From NCBI RefSeq assembly GCF_024626525.1, contig NZ_JANJGU010000002.1, forward strand, positions 372,001 through 436,000: a stretch of DNA of 64,000 bases, given 5' to 3'. Below the pieces are notes generated by a model. That model was given only the letters and a program-made list of their open reading frames with translations, was not told the origin of the DNA and did no database searches. Positions 7,834 through 17,587 of this stretch are shown one piece after another. Positions within the stretch are counted from its first letter, which is position 1, and each line of letters opens with the position of its first letter. This DNA is from Lederbergia panacisoli (GTDB taxonomy: Bacteria; Bacillota; Bacilli; Bacillales; Bacillaceae_C). The position numbers were made by a program, and so were the translations under genes.

Positions 7834-8379
7834 TTATATAATTATTCTTATTGCTTGTAGATCCTTCACATCTACTTCGTTTACATCGCCTTGAGAATTT
7901 TTAACTGCAATTCGATCATGTTCAAACTTACTTAATGTACCTCTATATCGCTTACTTTCCGTAATAAATTCACATGGGTATGGTTGTTGACTGCTTGGAA
8001 ATCCGGATAAGTATTGTAGTTTTTCCAGAATGGACATGTCTCTAAATGGTTTTACAGGAGTCAAGTTCCAACTCTTTCTTGATGAAGTACCCGGGTTCCG
8101 CCTGAAATAATCTGCTGCAGATACTGGCTTTTGTACTTCTTCTTGCTTTTCTTCTGGAATCTCTTGTACAACCTCTATCATATTTTCACTGCCTAAAGGA
8201 GGAATAGTAAAAGTTTGCTTTTTGTGTACCTCTTGTTGGACATTGTTTTCCATTTGAACATTTTCCTTTACATCCTCAGATAAAAAGGAATCTTGCATTT
8301 TCCTAGCGGGCCTTTGGAATTTCGGCTGGTGGATATATAATAAAGGCTCCTCTTTATTTCCTTCATTATTATTCTCCAT
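7834..8379 (-). CDS. cotO: Spore coat morphogenetic protein CotO
   Basis: A 181-residue protein matching CotO (YjbX), which controls late outer-coat assembly and, in the B. cereus group, coat encasement. The N-terminal two-thirds are low-complexity and rich in Glu, Gln and Lys. The conserved C-terminal domain starts near residue 115 (LEKLQYLSGFP) and includes CEFITESKRYRGTL and VDVKDLQAIRI. It is shorter than the 227-residue B. subtilis protein, with the difference in the variable N-terminal region. The ATG follows GGAGGTG. It sits next to fabI as in B. subtilis. Confidence 0.87.
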   Translation of the reverse strand: MENNNEGNKEEPLLYIHQPKFQRPARKMQDSFLSEDVKENVQMENNVQQEVHKKQTFTIPPLGSENMIEVVQEIPEEKQEEVQKPVSAADYFRRNPGTSSRKSWNLTPVKPFRDMSILEKLQYLSGFPSSQQPYPCEFITESKRYRGTLSKFEHDRIAVKNSQGDVNEVDVKDLQAIRIII

Positions 8380-8458
8380 GAAGGGGCACCTCCGTTTATC
8401 ATACTTCGTTTTATATGTATGCCAAAAAGAGCCTAAGGTTTCCTTCTGAGAAACAAAT

Positions 8459-8491
8459 AAGCAACTGCCACAATGTTAGTGACAGTTGCTT
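8459..8491 (-). terminator. Terminator after fabI
   Basis: Arms AAGCAACTGTCAC and GTGGCAGTTGCTT (minus strand) pair over 13 positions with one mismatch, followed by a T-rich stretch. Confidence 0.75.
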
Positions 8492-8495
8492 ATAA

Positions 8496-9278
8496 TTATA
8501 TAGCTAGTATATGAAATCCTGAATCTACATGAATATTTTCACCCGTAATACCGCGAGATAGGTCACTAAATAAGAATAGTGCTGTGTCGCCAACTTCTTC
8601 AGGTGTTGTTGTTCTACGAAGCGGTGCTTTTTCTTCAATGTCTTTTAAGATGCTATTGAAATCACTGATCCCTTTAGCAGAAAGTGTTCTAATTGGTCCT
8701 GCTGAGATGGAATTGACTCTGATTCCATGTTTTCCAAGATCACTTGCCAAATACATAACACTTGCATCAAGAGAAGCTTTTGCTACACCCATTACATTAT
8801 AATTTGTAACGACGCGCTCTCCACCAAGATAAGTCATTGTTACGATGCTGCCGCCCTCAGACATGACGTCTAGCTTTTGTACTGTTTTCGCTACTGCTGT
8901 GAGCGAATAAGCACTGATATTATGAGCTAGTAAAAATCCATCTCTTGTTACATTTAAATAATCTCCAGTTAGTTCTTCCTTATTAGCAAATGCGATGCAA
9001 TGTGCGATACCATGAATTGGACCAGCAGCTTCTTTTATTTGACTAAAGCACAGCTCGATATCTTCATCTTTAGTAATATCACAAGGCAGTACAAGTGATT
9101 TTTCTCCCTCTAAAGAATCAGCAAGCTCACGGACACTTTTTTCAAGACGTTCCCCGGCATATGTAAAAATCAATTTAGCTCCAGCGCTATGAAGAGAACG
9201 AGCGATTCCCCAAGCGATGCTACGTTTATTTGCTACTCCCATTACAACATATGTTTTTCCGTTTAAAGAAAGATTCAA
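8496..9278 (-). CDS. fabI: Enoyl-[acyl-carrier-protein] reductase (NADH) FabI
   Basis: A 260-residue SDR-superfamily enzyme that reduces trans-2-enoyl-ACP in the last step of each fatty-acid elongation cycle. Visible features: the cofactor loop GVANKRSIAWGIA near the N-terminus, the active-site YNVMGVAK (Tyr and Lys seven apart) and SAGPIRTLSAKGI, the triclosan-binding loop region. I place the start at the TTG at 9278 (protein MNLSLNG), with AAGGGG 9 bases upstream. This matches the B. subtilis N-terminus; ATGs at 9287 and 9302 are the alternatives. A promoter with an overlapping FapR-type operator lies upstream. Confidence 0.95.
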   Translation of the reverse strand: MNLSLNGKTYVVMGVANKRSIAWGIARSLHSAGAKLIFTYAGERLEKSVRELADSLEGEKSLVLPCDITKDEDIELCFSQIKEAAGPIHGIAHCIAFANKEELTGDYLNVTRDGFLLAHNISAYSLTAVAKTVQKLDVMSEGGSIVTMTYLGGERVVTNYNVMGVAKASLDASVMYLASDLGKHGIRVNSISAGPIRTLSAKGISDFNSILKDIEEKAPLRRTTTPEEVGDTALFLFSDLSRGITGENIHVDSGFHILAI

Positions 9279-9306
9279 TTCGATCATCCCCTTATTATAC
9301 AAGTTA

Positions 9307-9352
9307 TTAGTACCTAGTCCTAATCATACACGAGAAGTTTCAATGTTGTAAA
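9307..9352 (-). promoter_or_regulatory. fabI promoter with overlapping FapR-type operator
   Basis: On the minus strand the -35 TTTACA (9352-9347) and -10 TATGAT (9328-9323) are 18 bases apart. Directly after the -10, the 17-base sequence TTAGGACTAGGTACTAA (9323-9307) matches the consensus for FapR, the malonyl-CoA-responsive repressor of fatty-acid synthesis (TTAGTACC-type half-sites). The arrangement is repeated upstream of fabH. Confidence 0.85.
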
Positions 9353-9374
9353 GTATGATTAAAAATGGTTTTCC

Positions 9375-11228
9375 CTAGAGGGAGTATTGCAGTTCCTTCA
9401 TTAAGTGATCAACATATTCCTTCGTTCCAGTCACGATTAAACGATCTCCCATTCTTAATTCGGTATCGCCGTGAGGAACAAGCGAATCATTCTCCCTAAA
9501 TATTCTAACGACTATGATATCACCCATGAATGGAAATTCCCTTAATGTCATATGAGCGAATTGCCTATTTAGCATTTCTATTTCATATAATGCCGTTTCG
9601 CCATTCGTCATAATTTGTGCAACCTTCGGTGATTCTATTAAAGCTTTTAGTAAAGCTGTTGTTGAAAGAATAGTCGAAAATACTTCAATATCCATTTCTT
9701 TTAATTGTTTTGCTAGTTCAGGACTCTCGATTCTCGCAATGACTCTCTCAATTCCACGATTCTTTGCTTCGCTGGCTAAAATGGCATTTTGCTTTTCATC
9801 TCCAGTGGAAATAAAAACAATGTCTGACTCAAATATTCCCGCACTTTCTAATACGGCATTTTGATAATCATGAATTTCGACAATATTAAATACCATGTCG
9901 GTGTTTTGTGATTCTAACTTTTCCATTTTTTTATGATAAACAGTTGATTCAAACTGCTCACTACTTAATTCCTTTGATACTGGAAGGGTTAGTTGATTTG
10001 CTCCAATGAAAGCCAATTTAAGTTTGCGTTCATATCCATTTTCTTTCGGAAACCATTTCTTAAAGAAAATCGGAGTAATGATACATGAAATCACTGCAAC
10101 TAATATAAACGTCCCGCTCATTTCGGGCGTAATCACTTCGATTCGCTCCGCTATCTTTGCAGCGGCTATTACAAGTGACAAAGTGGACGTAAGTAAGAAG
10201 GCTGAAGCAACAACTGTTTTTGTATCATACCATTTTCTTAAAATGAAGACTGGAATAATTTTTGAAGCCAATAATGCCACTAATAATAATGGGATTAATA
10301 CGAGTAAATTTTTATCACTCAAAAGTGACCATAAATCAAGATCAACACCCACCATTACGAAGAAAATCGGAATTAAAAAACCATATCCAAATGAATCAAG
10401 TTGCTGGACCATTTCTTGTTTCGGATTCAATAAAGAAACTAAGGTACCGGCTAAAAAGGCACCCAATATATTTTCTGCACCTACCGATTCAGATAAAGCG
10501 ACTAACACAATAATCAATGTAAAGATAGCTCTCGTTCCAATTTGAACGGTTCCTGTTGATAATCTCTCAATGATTGGACGATTTTTAAGTCGATTTCCGA
10601 TAAAATAGAGAAATATACCTGCAGCGAATAAAATAAGCAATAACCACATATTTCCTTGAGTGTCACTCGAAACGGAAACAAAAATAGCAAGTAAAATCAT
10701 CGTGACAAGATCCGCAATGACAGCAATTAGTAAAATAATTTGACCAATTCCTGTTTTTAATACATTTCCTTCTTTAAGAGTAGGAACTACGACCCCTAAT
10801 GATATGGTTGAAATGATTAATGTCATTAAAAATACATTATCAATCAATCCCATTTTTACAAACAGAAACGATAATCCAACTGATAATATAAAAATTCCGG
10901 TGAAAATAATAATAGAAACTATTAATCGATTTGGCTCAACGTTCCCATTATGTAATACTGTTTTCTTTTTACTTGGTTTAAAGGCTGTGAAATCAATTTC
11001 CAGCCCACTTAAAAACATTAAAAATATGAACCCTAGGGTCGAAAGTGTGTTTAACCAAGATCCGTCTTGAATTAGATCAAATCCACTTTTCCCAATAATT
11101 AAGCCCATAATAATTTCAGCAATGACGACTGGCATAAATGTTAGCCGAAAACGATGTAATATAAATGGAGTAATAAATGCAACAACCAATACAATTACAA
11201 GAGAGAGTAGAGATGATTCTTGTTCCAT
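9375..11228 (-). CDS. yjbQ: CPA2-family cation:proton antiporter with RCK regulatory domain (YjbQ)
   Basis: A 617-residue membrane protein. Residues 1-390 form about 12-13 transmembrane segments of the monovalent cation:proton antiporter-2 (KefB-type) family. Residues about 395-520 form a Rossmann-like RCK/TrkA-N domain (KLAFIGANQLTLPV). The last 80 residues are a TrkA-C domain (MGDRLIVTGTKEYVDHL). It probably exchanges K+ or Na+ for protons under nucleotide or ligand control. Its length matches B. subtilis YjbQ. The ribosome site is weak. It lies 33 bases after mgtE on the same strand, so they may be co-transcribed. Confidence 0.87.
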   Translation of the reverse strand: MEQESSLLSLVIVLVVAFITPFILHRFRLTFMPVVIAEIIMGLIIGKSGFDLIQDGSWLNTLSTLGFIFLMFLSGLEIDFTAFKPSKKKTVLHNGNVEPNRLIVSIIIFTGIFILSVGLSFLFVKMGLIDNVFLMTLIISTISLGVVVPTLKEGNVLKTGIGQIILLIAVIADLVTMILLAIFVSVSSDTQGNMWLLLILFAAGIFLYFIGNRLKNRPIIERLSTGTVQIGTRAIFTLIIVLVALSESVGAENILGAFLAGTLVSLLNPKQEMVQQLDSFGYGFLIPIFFVMVGVDLDLWSLLSDKNLLVLIPLLLVALLASKIIPVFILRKWYDTKTVVASAFLLTSTLSLVIAAAKIAERIEVITPEMSGTFILVAVISCIITPIFFKKWFPKENGYERKLKLAFIGANQLTLPVSKELSSEQFESTVYHKKMEKLESQNTDMVFNIVEIHDYQNAVLESAGIFESDIVFISTGDEKQNAILASEAKNRGIERVIARIESPELAKQLKEMDIEVFSTILSTTALLKALIESPKVAQIMTNGETALYEIEMLNRQFAHMTLREFPFMGDIIVVRIFRENDSLVPHGDTELRMGDRLIVTGTKEYVDHLMKELQYSL

Positions 11229-11261
11229 AACGGTGTACCAACTTTCAATAAGATTGCTAAA

Positions 11262-12635
11262 TTAATGAATCAAGTAACTCATAAACATAGTTGCCAAGCC
11301 AAAATATATTAGGATAGAAGTAATATCATTCATTGTCGTAATAAAAGGCCCTGATGCCACAGCTGGATCGATTTTAAATTTATGCATAATTAAAGGAACT
11401 AAAGAGCCGGCCAGTGTTGCAACAAATAATGATGCCAAGATGGAAATCCCGACTAGAAAACCTAGTAGGAGTTCACCTTTCCATACATACACGATAATAG
11501 ATACCAATACACCACATATCGTTCCCGTAATCAGTCCTGTACCTGATTCTCTAATAATAAGTTTAATTTTACTCAATTCTTGAAGTTCCCCAGTGGCAAT
11601 TCCTCGGACCGCTACCGCCAAGCTTTGAGTTCCTGTATTCCCAGCCATTCCCGCAATAAGTGGAATAAAAACTGCTACAATTGGCACTTGGCTTAACGTA
11701 TCTTCAAATCTCCCAATTAGGCTTGCAGTGAACATACCTAAAAACAGCAAAATGATTAGCCACGGAAGTCTTTTCTTTGCTGCAGCAAATGGATTTTTGT
11801 CGATTGTATCCATATCAGAAACACCCGCAAGCTTTGAATAGTCATCAGATGCTTCCTCGTCGATAACGTCAATAATATCATCGACCGTAATAATTCCAAG
11901 TAAATGATTTTGAAAGTCGACAACAGGCAGTGCAAGCAAGTCGTAGTCTCTCATTTGTTTTGCTGCTTCTTCTTGGTCAGCACTTACAGAAATGGAAACT
12001 ATTCGATCAAACATAATATCATAAATCATCGTGTCATCACTGCTAATGATTAAATCACGAAGGGAAATGACGCCGACCAGTCGACCATCCTCATCGATCA
12101 CATACACATAATAAATAGTCTCAGCTTTTGGCGCTTCTTTCTTTAAAATATACATAGCCGAACGGACGGTTTGATTTGCTGAGATCGCAATAAATTCCGT
12201 TGTCATGATACTTCCAGCCGTATACTCCTCATAATGAAGCAAGCCTTTTATTTCCTGTGCGGATGTATGATCCATAATAGATAGATAACTCGCAGTCTGA
12301 TCTTTATCCAAATTATTTAAAACGTCAACTGCATTATCGGCAAACATATTTGCCAGCATATCTGCCGCATATTTAGGTTCCATTTCCGCTAAAATACTTT
12401 TATATTCACTATCCTCAATTTCAAGCATTTCAAAAAAGTCGGCAAGTTCTTTAGGAGATAAATAATGGTATACTTTCATTCTTTCCTGAGGAGAGAGCTT
12501 GAAAAAAAACTGTGCTTGATCATATGGGTGAAGAGTCATGAACTCCTCTCGAAATCCTAGCATATTGTCTTCATCTATTGTTTGATTGAGAAGTTCTTCA
12601 TTAATTTGGCCATTTGATTCAAATGTATTGTCCAT
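11262..12635 (-). CDS. mgtE: Magnesium transporter MgtE
   Basis: A 457-residue Mg2+ channel. Residues about 20-130 are the superhelical MgtE N domain (HPYDQAQFFFKLSP). Residues about 135-260 are paired CBS domains that close the pore when cytosolic Mg2+ is bound. Residues 290-457 hold five transmembrane helices with PIVAVFIPLIAGMAGNTGTQS, the pore-forming signature. The ATG follows GGAGGAG. The 114 bases to prpE are too short for a full M-box riboswitch, and I see no M-box signature. Confidence 0.94.
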   Translation of the reverse strand: MDNTFESNGQINEELLNQTIDEDNMLGFREEFMTLHPYDQAQFFFKLSPQERMKVYHYLSPKELADFFEMLEIEDSEYKSILAEMEPKYAADMLANMFADNAVDVLNNLDKDQTASYLSIMDHTSAQEIKGLLHYEEYTAGSIMTTEFIAISANQTVRSAMYILKKEAPKAETIYYVYVIDEDGRLVGVISLRDLIISSDDTMIYDIMFDRIVSISVSADQEEAAKQMRDYDLLALPVVDFQNHLLGIITVDDIIDVIDEEASDDYSKLAGVSDMDTIDKNPFAAAKKRLPWLIILLFLGMFTASLIGRFEDTLSQVPIVAVFIPLIAGMAGNTGTQSLAVAVRGIATGELQELSKIKLIIRESGTGLITGTICGVLVSIIVYVWKGELLLGFLVGISILASLFVATLAGSLVPLIMHKFKIDPAVASGPFITTMNDITSILIYFGLATMFMSYLIH

Positions 12636-12758
12636 ATTGACTCCTCCTTCCCTTTTGTCTACACTATCCTAACAAATCTATTTACATTTGTCGCTAAAAT
12701 ATTGAAATAAAGTATCTATAGCTAAGATGGTAATTTTAAATGATACGAGGTGAATGAC

Positions 12759-13499
12759 TTGAATATTGATATTATTGGAGATGTACATGGTTGTTATGAT
12801 GAATTTGTCGCCTTGACAGAAAAAATGGATTATTCGTGGAAAGACGGATTTCCTGCCCACAATTGTCATAGAAAATTGGCCTTCGTCGGTGATATTACCG
12901 ATCGCGGTCCACATTCATTAAAAATGATTGAAATTGTTTGGAAACTATGGAAAAGTCACGGAGCTTATTATGTTCCAGGCAATCATTGTAATAAATTATA
13001 TCGGTATTTTCTTGGCCGGAACGTGCAAACCACCCACGGTCTCGAAACTACGGTAGCAGAATTGAACGCCCTCCCATTAAAAGAATTCAATCATTATAAG
13101 AAAATGTTCACGGATTTATATGATGGATCGCCACTTTATTATGTACTAGATGATGGGAAACTTGTTATTGCACATGCTGGGATAAGAGCAGATTATATTG
13201 GGAAGCACAATAAAAGTGTTAAATCCTTTGTATTATACGGAGATGTGACGGGGGAATTCCTGCCAAATGGAATGCCTGTTCGTCGCGATTGGGCAAAATC
13301 ATATAATGGGAAGCCATTCATCGTATATGGACATACACCAGTCCAAGAACCGCGATTGGTCGGTAATACGATGAATATAGACACAGGGGCCGTCTTTGGC
13401 GGAAAACTCACGGCACTGCGTTATCCTGAGATAAAGACTGTCTCCGTTCCATCAAGCATGCCTTTTGTCGCTGAAAAGTTCAAAAGCTTTCCTTTATAA
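12759..13499 (+). CDS. prpE: Bis(5'-nucleosyl)-tetraphosphatase PrpE
   Basis: A 246-residue calcineurin-like phosphoesterase of the PrpE type (Ap4A hydrolase / spore-associated protein phosphatase). Metal motifs are GDVHG, GDITDRG and GNHCNK in order, then HAG and YGHTPV. The start is probably the TTG at 12759, with GAGGTG 6 bases upstream, giving [12 protein letters not shown]; a GTG at 12750 sits on that site. The last 20 bases overlap the convergent pseudouridine synthase gene. In B. subtilis PrpE affects spore germination and hydrolyses Ap4A. Confidence 0.92.
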   Translation: MNIDIIGDVHGCYDEFVALTEKMDYSWKDGFPAHNCHRKLAFVGDITDRGPHSLKMIEIVWKLWKSHGAYYVPGNHCNKLYRYFLGRNVQTTHGLETTVAELNALPLKEFNHYKKMFTDLYDGSPLYYVLDDGKLVIAHAGIRADYIGKHNKSVKSFVLYGDVTGEFLPNGMPVRRDWAKSYNGKPFIVYGHTPVQEPRLVGNTMNIDTGAVFGGKLTALRYPEIKTVSVPSSMPFVAEKFKSFPL

Positions 13500-14379
13500 T
13501 GAGCATTTCCATATCATCCGGAAGCGCCGAAGAAAAGATTAGTTCAATTTGTTTAAAAGGGTGTATGAAGTGTAATTCTTTGCAATGAAGTGCTTGGCGA
13601 TTAATGATTTTTTGATTCCCTCCATATAAATCATCGCCAAGCAAAGGATGCCCTAAATGAGCCATGTGCACCCTAATTTGATGGGTCCTTCCCGTTTCAA
13701 GTTCCAATTGAACATGCGAAAAATGAGGATAATTACGGATTAGTCTGTAATGAGTAACAGCACTTTGACCGTCCGCCCTCACTTCCCTTTCGATTATACT
13801 CGTTGGCTTTCGTCCAATCGGAGCATCAATACACCCTATAACTTCATCGAATTCATTTTCTGCAAAAGCTTCATAATACCTTCGAATCTGTCCTTTTTGT
13901 TGCTGTAAACTCAATAAGTGATGGGCATGGCGATGTTTCGCAATTAGCACTAAACCAGATGTATTTCGGTCCAATCGAGTGACAATATGGATAGCTGACG
14001 CATTTCCAGCCTTTTCATAATGATAGACTAGTGCATTTGCAAGACTTCCTATTGGATGATCACGTGAAGGAATCGTATTCATATAAGGCGGCTTTTCAAC
14101 GACAATGATATCATCGTCTTCATAACAAATAGAAAGACTGATATCCTCCCCTTTCATCCTTTCATTAATTTCCTCGGGAGGAAATTCGATGATGAGTACA
14201 TCGAATTCCTTCAATAGATATCGGACATTCTGTTCTTGTCCATTTACTATGATTGAGCCACCTGTAAATTTGATATCCGTTAACGCCCTTTTTGATATCC
14301 CTTTTATGTACAAATATTCTTTTATTGTTTGCCCTTCATCCTTTTTTTCAATTGTCCACTTTAATGAATAAGGATCCAT
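13480..14379 (-). CDS. RluA-family 23S rRNA pseudouridine synthase (YjbO)
   Basis: A 299-residue RNA pseudouridine synthase. An N-terminal S4-like RNA-binding segment ([11 protein letters not shown]) precedes the catalytic domain with the catalytic Asp in [10 protein letters not shown]; most relatives have HRLD, so Thr replaces His here. Later motifs are [27 protein letters not shown]. The ATG at 14379 comes 4 bases after the NAD kinase stop codon. ATGs farther upstream overlap nadK. The target uridine cannot be assigned, and B. subtilis YjbO is the likely orthologue. It is the downstream gene in relQ-nadK-yjbO, an order conserved in Bacillus. Confidence 0.9.
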   Translation of the reverse strand: MDPYSLKWTIEKKDEGQTIKEYLYIKGISKRALTDIKFTGGSIIVNGQEQNVRYLLKEFDVLIIEFPPEEINERMKGEDISLSICYEDDDIIVVEKPPYMNTIPSRDHPIGSLANALVYHYEKAGNASAIHIVTRLDRNTSGLVLIAKHRHAHHLLSLQQQKGQIRRYYEAFAENEFDEVIGCIDAPIGRKPTSIIEREVRADGQSAVTHYRLIRNYPHFSHVQLELETGRTHQIRVHMAHLGHPLLGDDLYGGNQKIINRQALHCKELHFIHPFKQIELIFSSALPDDMEMLIIKESF

Positions 14380-14383
14380 CTTA

Positions 14384-15184
14384 TTAGTTACCATCAGAAA
14401 TAAAAGAATCGTGAACTCTTTTCCAAAATGGGAAGGGACGGAATCTCGCAAAGCGGATTTTTTCTTCTGCCACACGGAATTGAATCGACTTCACATCCCG
14501 GTGCATGACTGTAAGATGGTCTACTGTTACATGAAAATCAAATGTTTTGACTGGTTTAAGGACAAGAGTATGATGATCAGGCAAGATAAGCGGCGATCCA
14601 ACCGTTCGGAAAACCTTATTATTAATCGATGCCATTTCAGCAAGCTGTATGGAATGAAGAGACGGATGAATAATCGCTCCGCCTAATGCTTTATTATAAG
14701 CCGTACTTCCCGATGGAGTGGATACACATAAACCATCACCCCTAAAACGTTCAAAATGGTCTCCACGGATTTCCACATCCATAACAAGTGTACCGACAAT
14801 ACTTTTAACAGTAGACTCATTTAATCCTAAATAACGAGTTTCTTTGCCGCCGTGACGATAACGAATCAATACCTCAAGCAGCGGGTATTCAACAATTTGA
14901 TATGGAGTTTTTGCAATCGCAATGACGAGCTTTTCTATTTCACTCGGCACCCAATCTGCATAAAAGCCAAGATGACCAGTATGTACTCCCACGAAAGCTG
15001 TTTTATCCAAACGGGAACTATAGCGATGAAACGCATACAGTAAAGTCCCATCTCCTCCAACAGATATGACGATATCCGGTTGATCTTCATCATAGACCAT
15101 TTCAAAATCCTGTAAATATAATCTCATTTTATGCATTAGTGTATTAGACGTTGGATTCCCTTTCGACGTAATCGCAAATTTCAC
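14384..15184 (-). CDS. nadK: NAD kinase
   Basis: A 266-residue ATP- or polyphosphate-dependent NAD kinase, the enzyme that makes NADP. The glycine-rich [10 protein letters not shown] motif is near residue 46, followed by [11 protein letters not shown] and the substrate-binding [22 protein letters not shown]. The best start is the GTG at 15184 (protein MKFAITSKG), with AAGGATG 6 bases upstream. This gives exactly the B. subtilis PpnKA/YjbN length. An earlier ATG at 15193 lies on the ribosome site. The upstream relQ stop overlaps the region, consistent with an operon. Confidence 0.94.
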   Translation of the reverse strand: MKFAITSKGNPTSNTLMHKMRLYLQDFEMVYDEDQPDIVISVGGDGTLLYAFHRYSSRLDKTAFVGVHTGHLGFYADWVPSEIEKLVIAIAKTPYQIVEYPLLEVLIRYRHGGKETRYLGLNESTVKSIVGTLVMDVEIRGDHFERFRGDGLCVSTPSGSTAYNKALGGAIIHPSLHSIQLAEMASINNKVFRTVGSPLILPDHHTLVLKPVKTFDFHVTVDHLTVMHRDVKSIQFRVAEEKIRFARFRPFPFWKRVHDSFISDGN

Positions 15185-15209
15185 TTTTCTCATCCTTTCT
15201 GGCAAGTTG

Positions 15210-15863
15210 TTAATCATAGTCGTTTTTTTTCTCTAACTTTTTAACGGCTTCTTTATTTTTTGAAAAATATACTTGCGCTTCCTGAATTTCTTCTTTTATT
15301 TGTGACATTTCTTCATCTAAACGAAAAGCTGCCTCCGCTGCATCCTGCAGCCTTTTATTAATTTCTTCCGGGAACTGTCCCTTGTATTTATAGTTTAAAG
15401 AATGTTCGATCGTTGCCCAAAAGTTCATCGCAAGTGTACGAATTTGAATTTCAGCAAGTATTTTTTTCTCGCCGTTAATGGTTTGGACGGGATATTCTAT
15501 TACGACATGATAAGAACGGTATCCGCTTGGTTTTTTATTTGATATATAGTTTCGTTCCTCTACAATCCTGAAATCATTTCGTTGTCTCAAAAGTTTAACA
15601 ACTGTTTCAATATCGTCGACAAATTGGCACATCATCCTTAGTCCAGCTATATCCTGCATTTCGGTCTCGATTTTATCCAACGGTATATTCTTTTGCTGGG
15701 CTTTATCCAGGATACTCGCGATTGGTTTTACCCGTCCAGTTACAAATTCGATTGGTGAATGTATATGTTCCTGCTCAAATTGGCTTCTCATGCCTTTTAA
15801 TTTAATTTTCAATTCATCTATCGCTTGTTTATAAGGAGCTAAAAATTGTTCCCAGTGGTTCAC
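15210..15863 (-). CDS. relQ: Small alarmone synthetase (GTP pyrophosphokinase) RelQ/SasB
   Basis: A 217-residue single-domain RelA/SpoT synthetase without a hydrolase domain. It transfers pyrophosphate from ATP to GDP or GTP, making (p)ppGpp. Visible motifs are [35 protein letters not shown] and [23 protein letters not shown]. The C-terminal helices are Glu/Lys-rich (KLEKKND). The GTG start follows GAGGTG. In B. subtilis (YjbM) the enzyme is a tetramer activated by pppGpp. Its operon partner is NAD kinase. Confidence 0.93.
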   Translation of the reverse strand: MNHWEQFLAPYKQAIDELKIKLKGMRSQFEQEHIHSPIEFVTGRVKPIASILDKAQQKNIPLDKIETEMQDIAGLRMMCQFVDDIETVVKLLRQRNDFRIVEERNYISNKKPSGYRSYHVVIEYPVQTINGEKKILAEIQIRTLAMNFWATIEHSLNYKYKGQFPEEINKRLQDAAEAAFRLDEEMSQIKEEIQEAQVYFSKNKEAVKKLEKKNDYD

Positions 15864-15894
15864 TATAACTTCACCTCAATAATGACTATTTAGA

Positions 15895-16108
15895 AAAGCT
15901 CAAGCGCTTTGATCATCGACTTACTGGTCCACATGATGCGGCTCCCTCAATGTCACCACAAGAAGTGGCGTTTTTAGTCGACGCTCTTTTTCGACCTTAG
16001 ACTTGAAATAAAGGAAACACGACAAGTCCGGTAGGAAAAGTCGATGTTGACTTCTCAAGCGGGAGATCATGAAAGTTGCTAGTCGATGGCGCTGCAGCTA
16101 GACATTTA
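15895..16108 (-). repeat. Dispersed intergenic element, copy 1
   Basis: It is related to the copies at 17588-17950, 29384-29591 and 40137-40302. Shared blocks are GGCGTTTTTAGTCGACG, AAAGGAAACACGAC and GTTGCTAGTCGAT-GGC. It fills most of the 370 bases between relQ and yjbK. Base composition is richer in GC than the flanks. No coding capacity is seen. Confidence 0.8.
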
Positions 16109-16251
16109 TGAAAGATTTCCTCCTTATTTTAGCACAAACAATATTTTCTTAAAGTTTCACTGTCTGCAATTTGATACTTTATTGAATTTTATTGTAATCA
16201 ATCCTTTTTAAGGTAAAATAAGAATAGTTAAGTATGGAAGGGGTTAGCAAA

Positions 16252-16845
16252 TTGTCTAGAAATATTGAAATTGAATTTAAAAACATTGTGACGGAAAAAG
16301 AATTCCACCATCTACTACAAACCTTTCATATTACTAAAAATCATTTTTTCTCACAAACCAATCATTATTTTGATACGAAGGATTTCGCTTTAAAGCAATT
16401 AGGTGCTGCTTTACGAATCCGAGAATTACCAGGAAAATATGAATTAACTTTGAAAAAGCCAGCAAAAACAGGGCTTTTAGAAATAAACGATACACTATCT
16501 CATTCTGAAGCATATTTGATGTTGAATGATTCTGTTATATATGATGGTGAAGTAAAAGATGAATTACTTAAAATGAATATCCCTATTAAAGATTTTTACC
16601 TTTTCGGATCATTGCGGACAGATCGAGCGGAAACAGAATATGAAAGTGGACTTCTTGTATTTGATCATAGTTTCTATCTAGGTAATGAAGATTTCGAGTT
16701 GGAATATGAAACAATGAATCGGGAAAAAGGCGAAACAATATTTTACGAGCTGCTAAAGAAGTTAAACATCAACATTCGGCATGCCGATAATAAAATAAGC
16801 AGGCTGTATAAAGTAATACAAGGAAAGAAGGATGAATCCCCATGA
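16252..16845 (+). CDS. yjbK: CYTH-domain triphosphate tunnel metalloenzyme (YjbK)
   Basis: A 197-residue CYTH-domain protein. The signature ExExK is EIEFK near the N-terminus. Further conserved features are QTNHYFDT, ALRIRELPGKYELTLK and FELEYE. Family members bind triphosphates and divalent metals in a beta-barrel tunnel; inorganic triphosphatase or adenylate-cyclase-like activity is known in some. The start is the TTG at 16252 (MSRNIEIEF) with GGAAGGGG 8 bases upstream; an ATG at 16234 lies on that site. The stop overlaps the yjbJ start as ATGA. Confidence 0.88.
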   Translation: MSRNIEIEFKNIVTEKEFHHLLQTFHITKNHFFSQTNHYFDTKDFALKQLGAALRIRELPGKYELTLKKPAKTGLLEINDTLSHSEAYLMLNDSVIYDGEVKDELLKMNIPIKDFYLFGSLRTDRAETEYESGLLVFDHSFYLGNEDFELEYETMNREKGETIFYELLKKLNINIRHADNKISRLYKVIQGKKDESP

Positions 16846-17504
16846 ATACGTTAGGCCACTTAAAAACAATCCTTGATATTCAATTAATAAAAGGTTTTTC
16901 AGGGGAACGAAATACATCCCAACTTAGCGATGAAAGCAGTTCTTTTGGGGAGTTATTGCAGGAGACGTTAACGAACTCTGTTCACGCTTCCCCATCACAC
17001 ACTATTAATACGAATAGTCTTGGTGCCATCTTCCAAATGCAATTAAGAAACCAACCTATTATTGATCAAAGTCAATTCCAGATGGCTGTCAACTTAAATA
17101 CAACGATTAATAATAATACTACTATCCCTGAAAATATAGAGACGATCATCCAGAAAGCATCAGAAGTGTACAACCTCCCTGCCAAACTCATAAAATCAAT
17201 CATTAAGCATGAATCCAATTTTAATCCTACGACTGTCAGTAGTGCCGGTGCTACGGGGTTAATGCAGCTCATGCCACAAACGGCAAAAGGTCTTGGTGTT
17301 ACTGATATTTTCGACCCTCTCCAAAATGTAATGGGTGGAAGTAAGTATTTACGAAATATGCTGGACAAGTATGATGGGAATCTTACCTTTGCACTTGCAG
17401 CCTATAATGCTGGACCGGGAAATGTCGATAAATATGGAGGCATTCCACCATTTAAAGAAACACAAAATTATGTAAGGAAAGTTACCGAAACATTTTATAC
17501 TTGA
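16842..17504 (+). CDS. cwlQ: Lytic transglycosylase, SLT domain (YjbJ/CwlQ)
   Basis: A 220-residue peptidoglycan lytic transglycosylase. Residues 1-100 are a low-conservation region rich in Asn and Thr without a clear signal peptide. Residues about 105-220 are the SLT/goose-lysozyme-like domain. It has the catalytic glutamate in KHESNFNP, then GATGLMQLMPQTA and ALAAYNAGPGNVDKYGG. The ATG overlaps the end of yjbK (ATGA), so the two are coupled. B. subtilis YjbJ (CwlQ) was shown to cleave peptidoglycan and has muramidase activity too. A terminator follows. Confidence 0.88.
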   Translation: MNTLGHLKTILDIQLIKGFSGERNTSQLSDESSSFGELLQETLTNSVHASPSHTINTNSLGAIFQMQLRNQPIIDQSQFQMAVNLNTTINNNTTIPENIETIIQKASEVYNLPAKLIKSIIKHESNFNPTTVSSAGATGLMQLMPQTAKGLGVTDIFDPLQNVMGGSKYLRNMLDKYDGNLTFALAAYNAGPGNVDKYGGIPPFKETQNYVRKVTETFYT

Positions 17505-17510
17505 GAAACT

Positions 17511-17538
17511 ACTGCCCACTTATGTGAGCAGTTTTTTT
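17511..17538 (+). terminator. Terminator after cwlQ
   Basis: Arms ACTGCCCAC and GTGAGCAGT with a 4-base loop and one C-A mismatch, followed by T7 (17532-17538). Confidence 0.8.
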
Positions 17539-17587
17539 ATGCTAAATACAAATTAATTAGAACCCTTGGAAAATTCTATTTTAAGAT

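Noticed and set aside
10006-10545. 179-residue plus-strand frame opposite yjbQ
   Set aside because: It is antisense to conserved transmembrane codons, has no ribosome site and has composition expected of a shadow frame.
12636-12758. M-box magnesium riboswitch upstream of mgtE
   Set aside because: The interval is about 120 bases and no conserved M-box blocks were seen.
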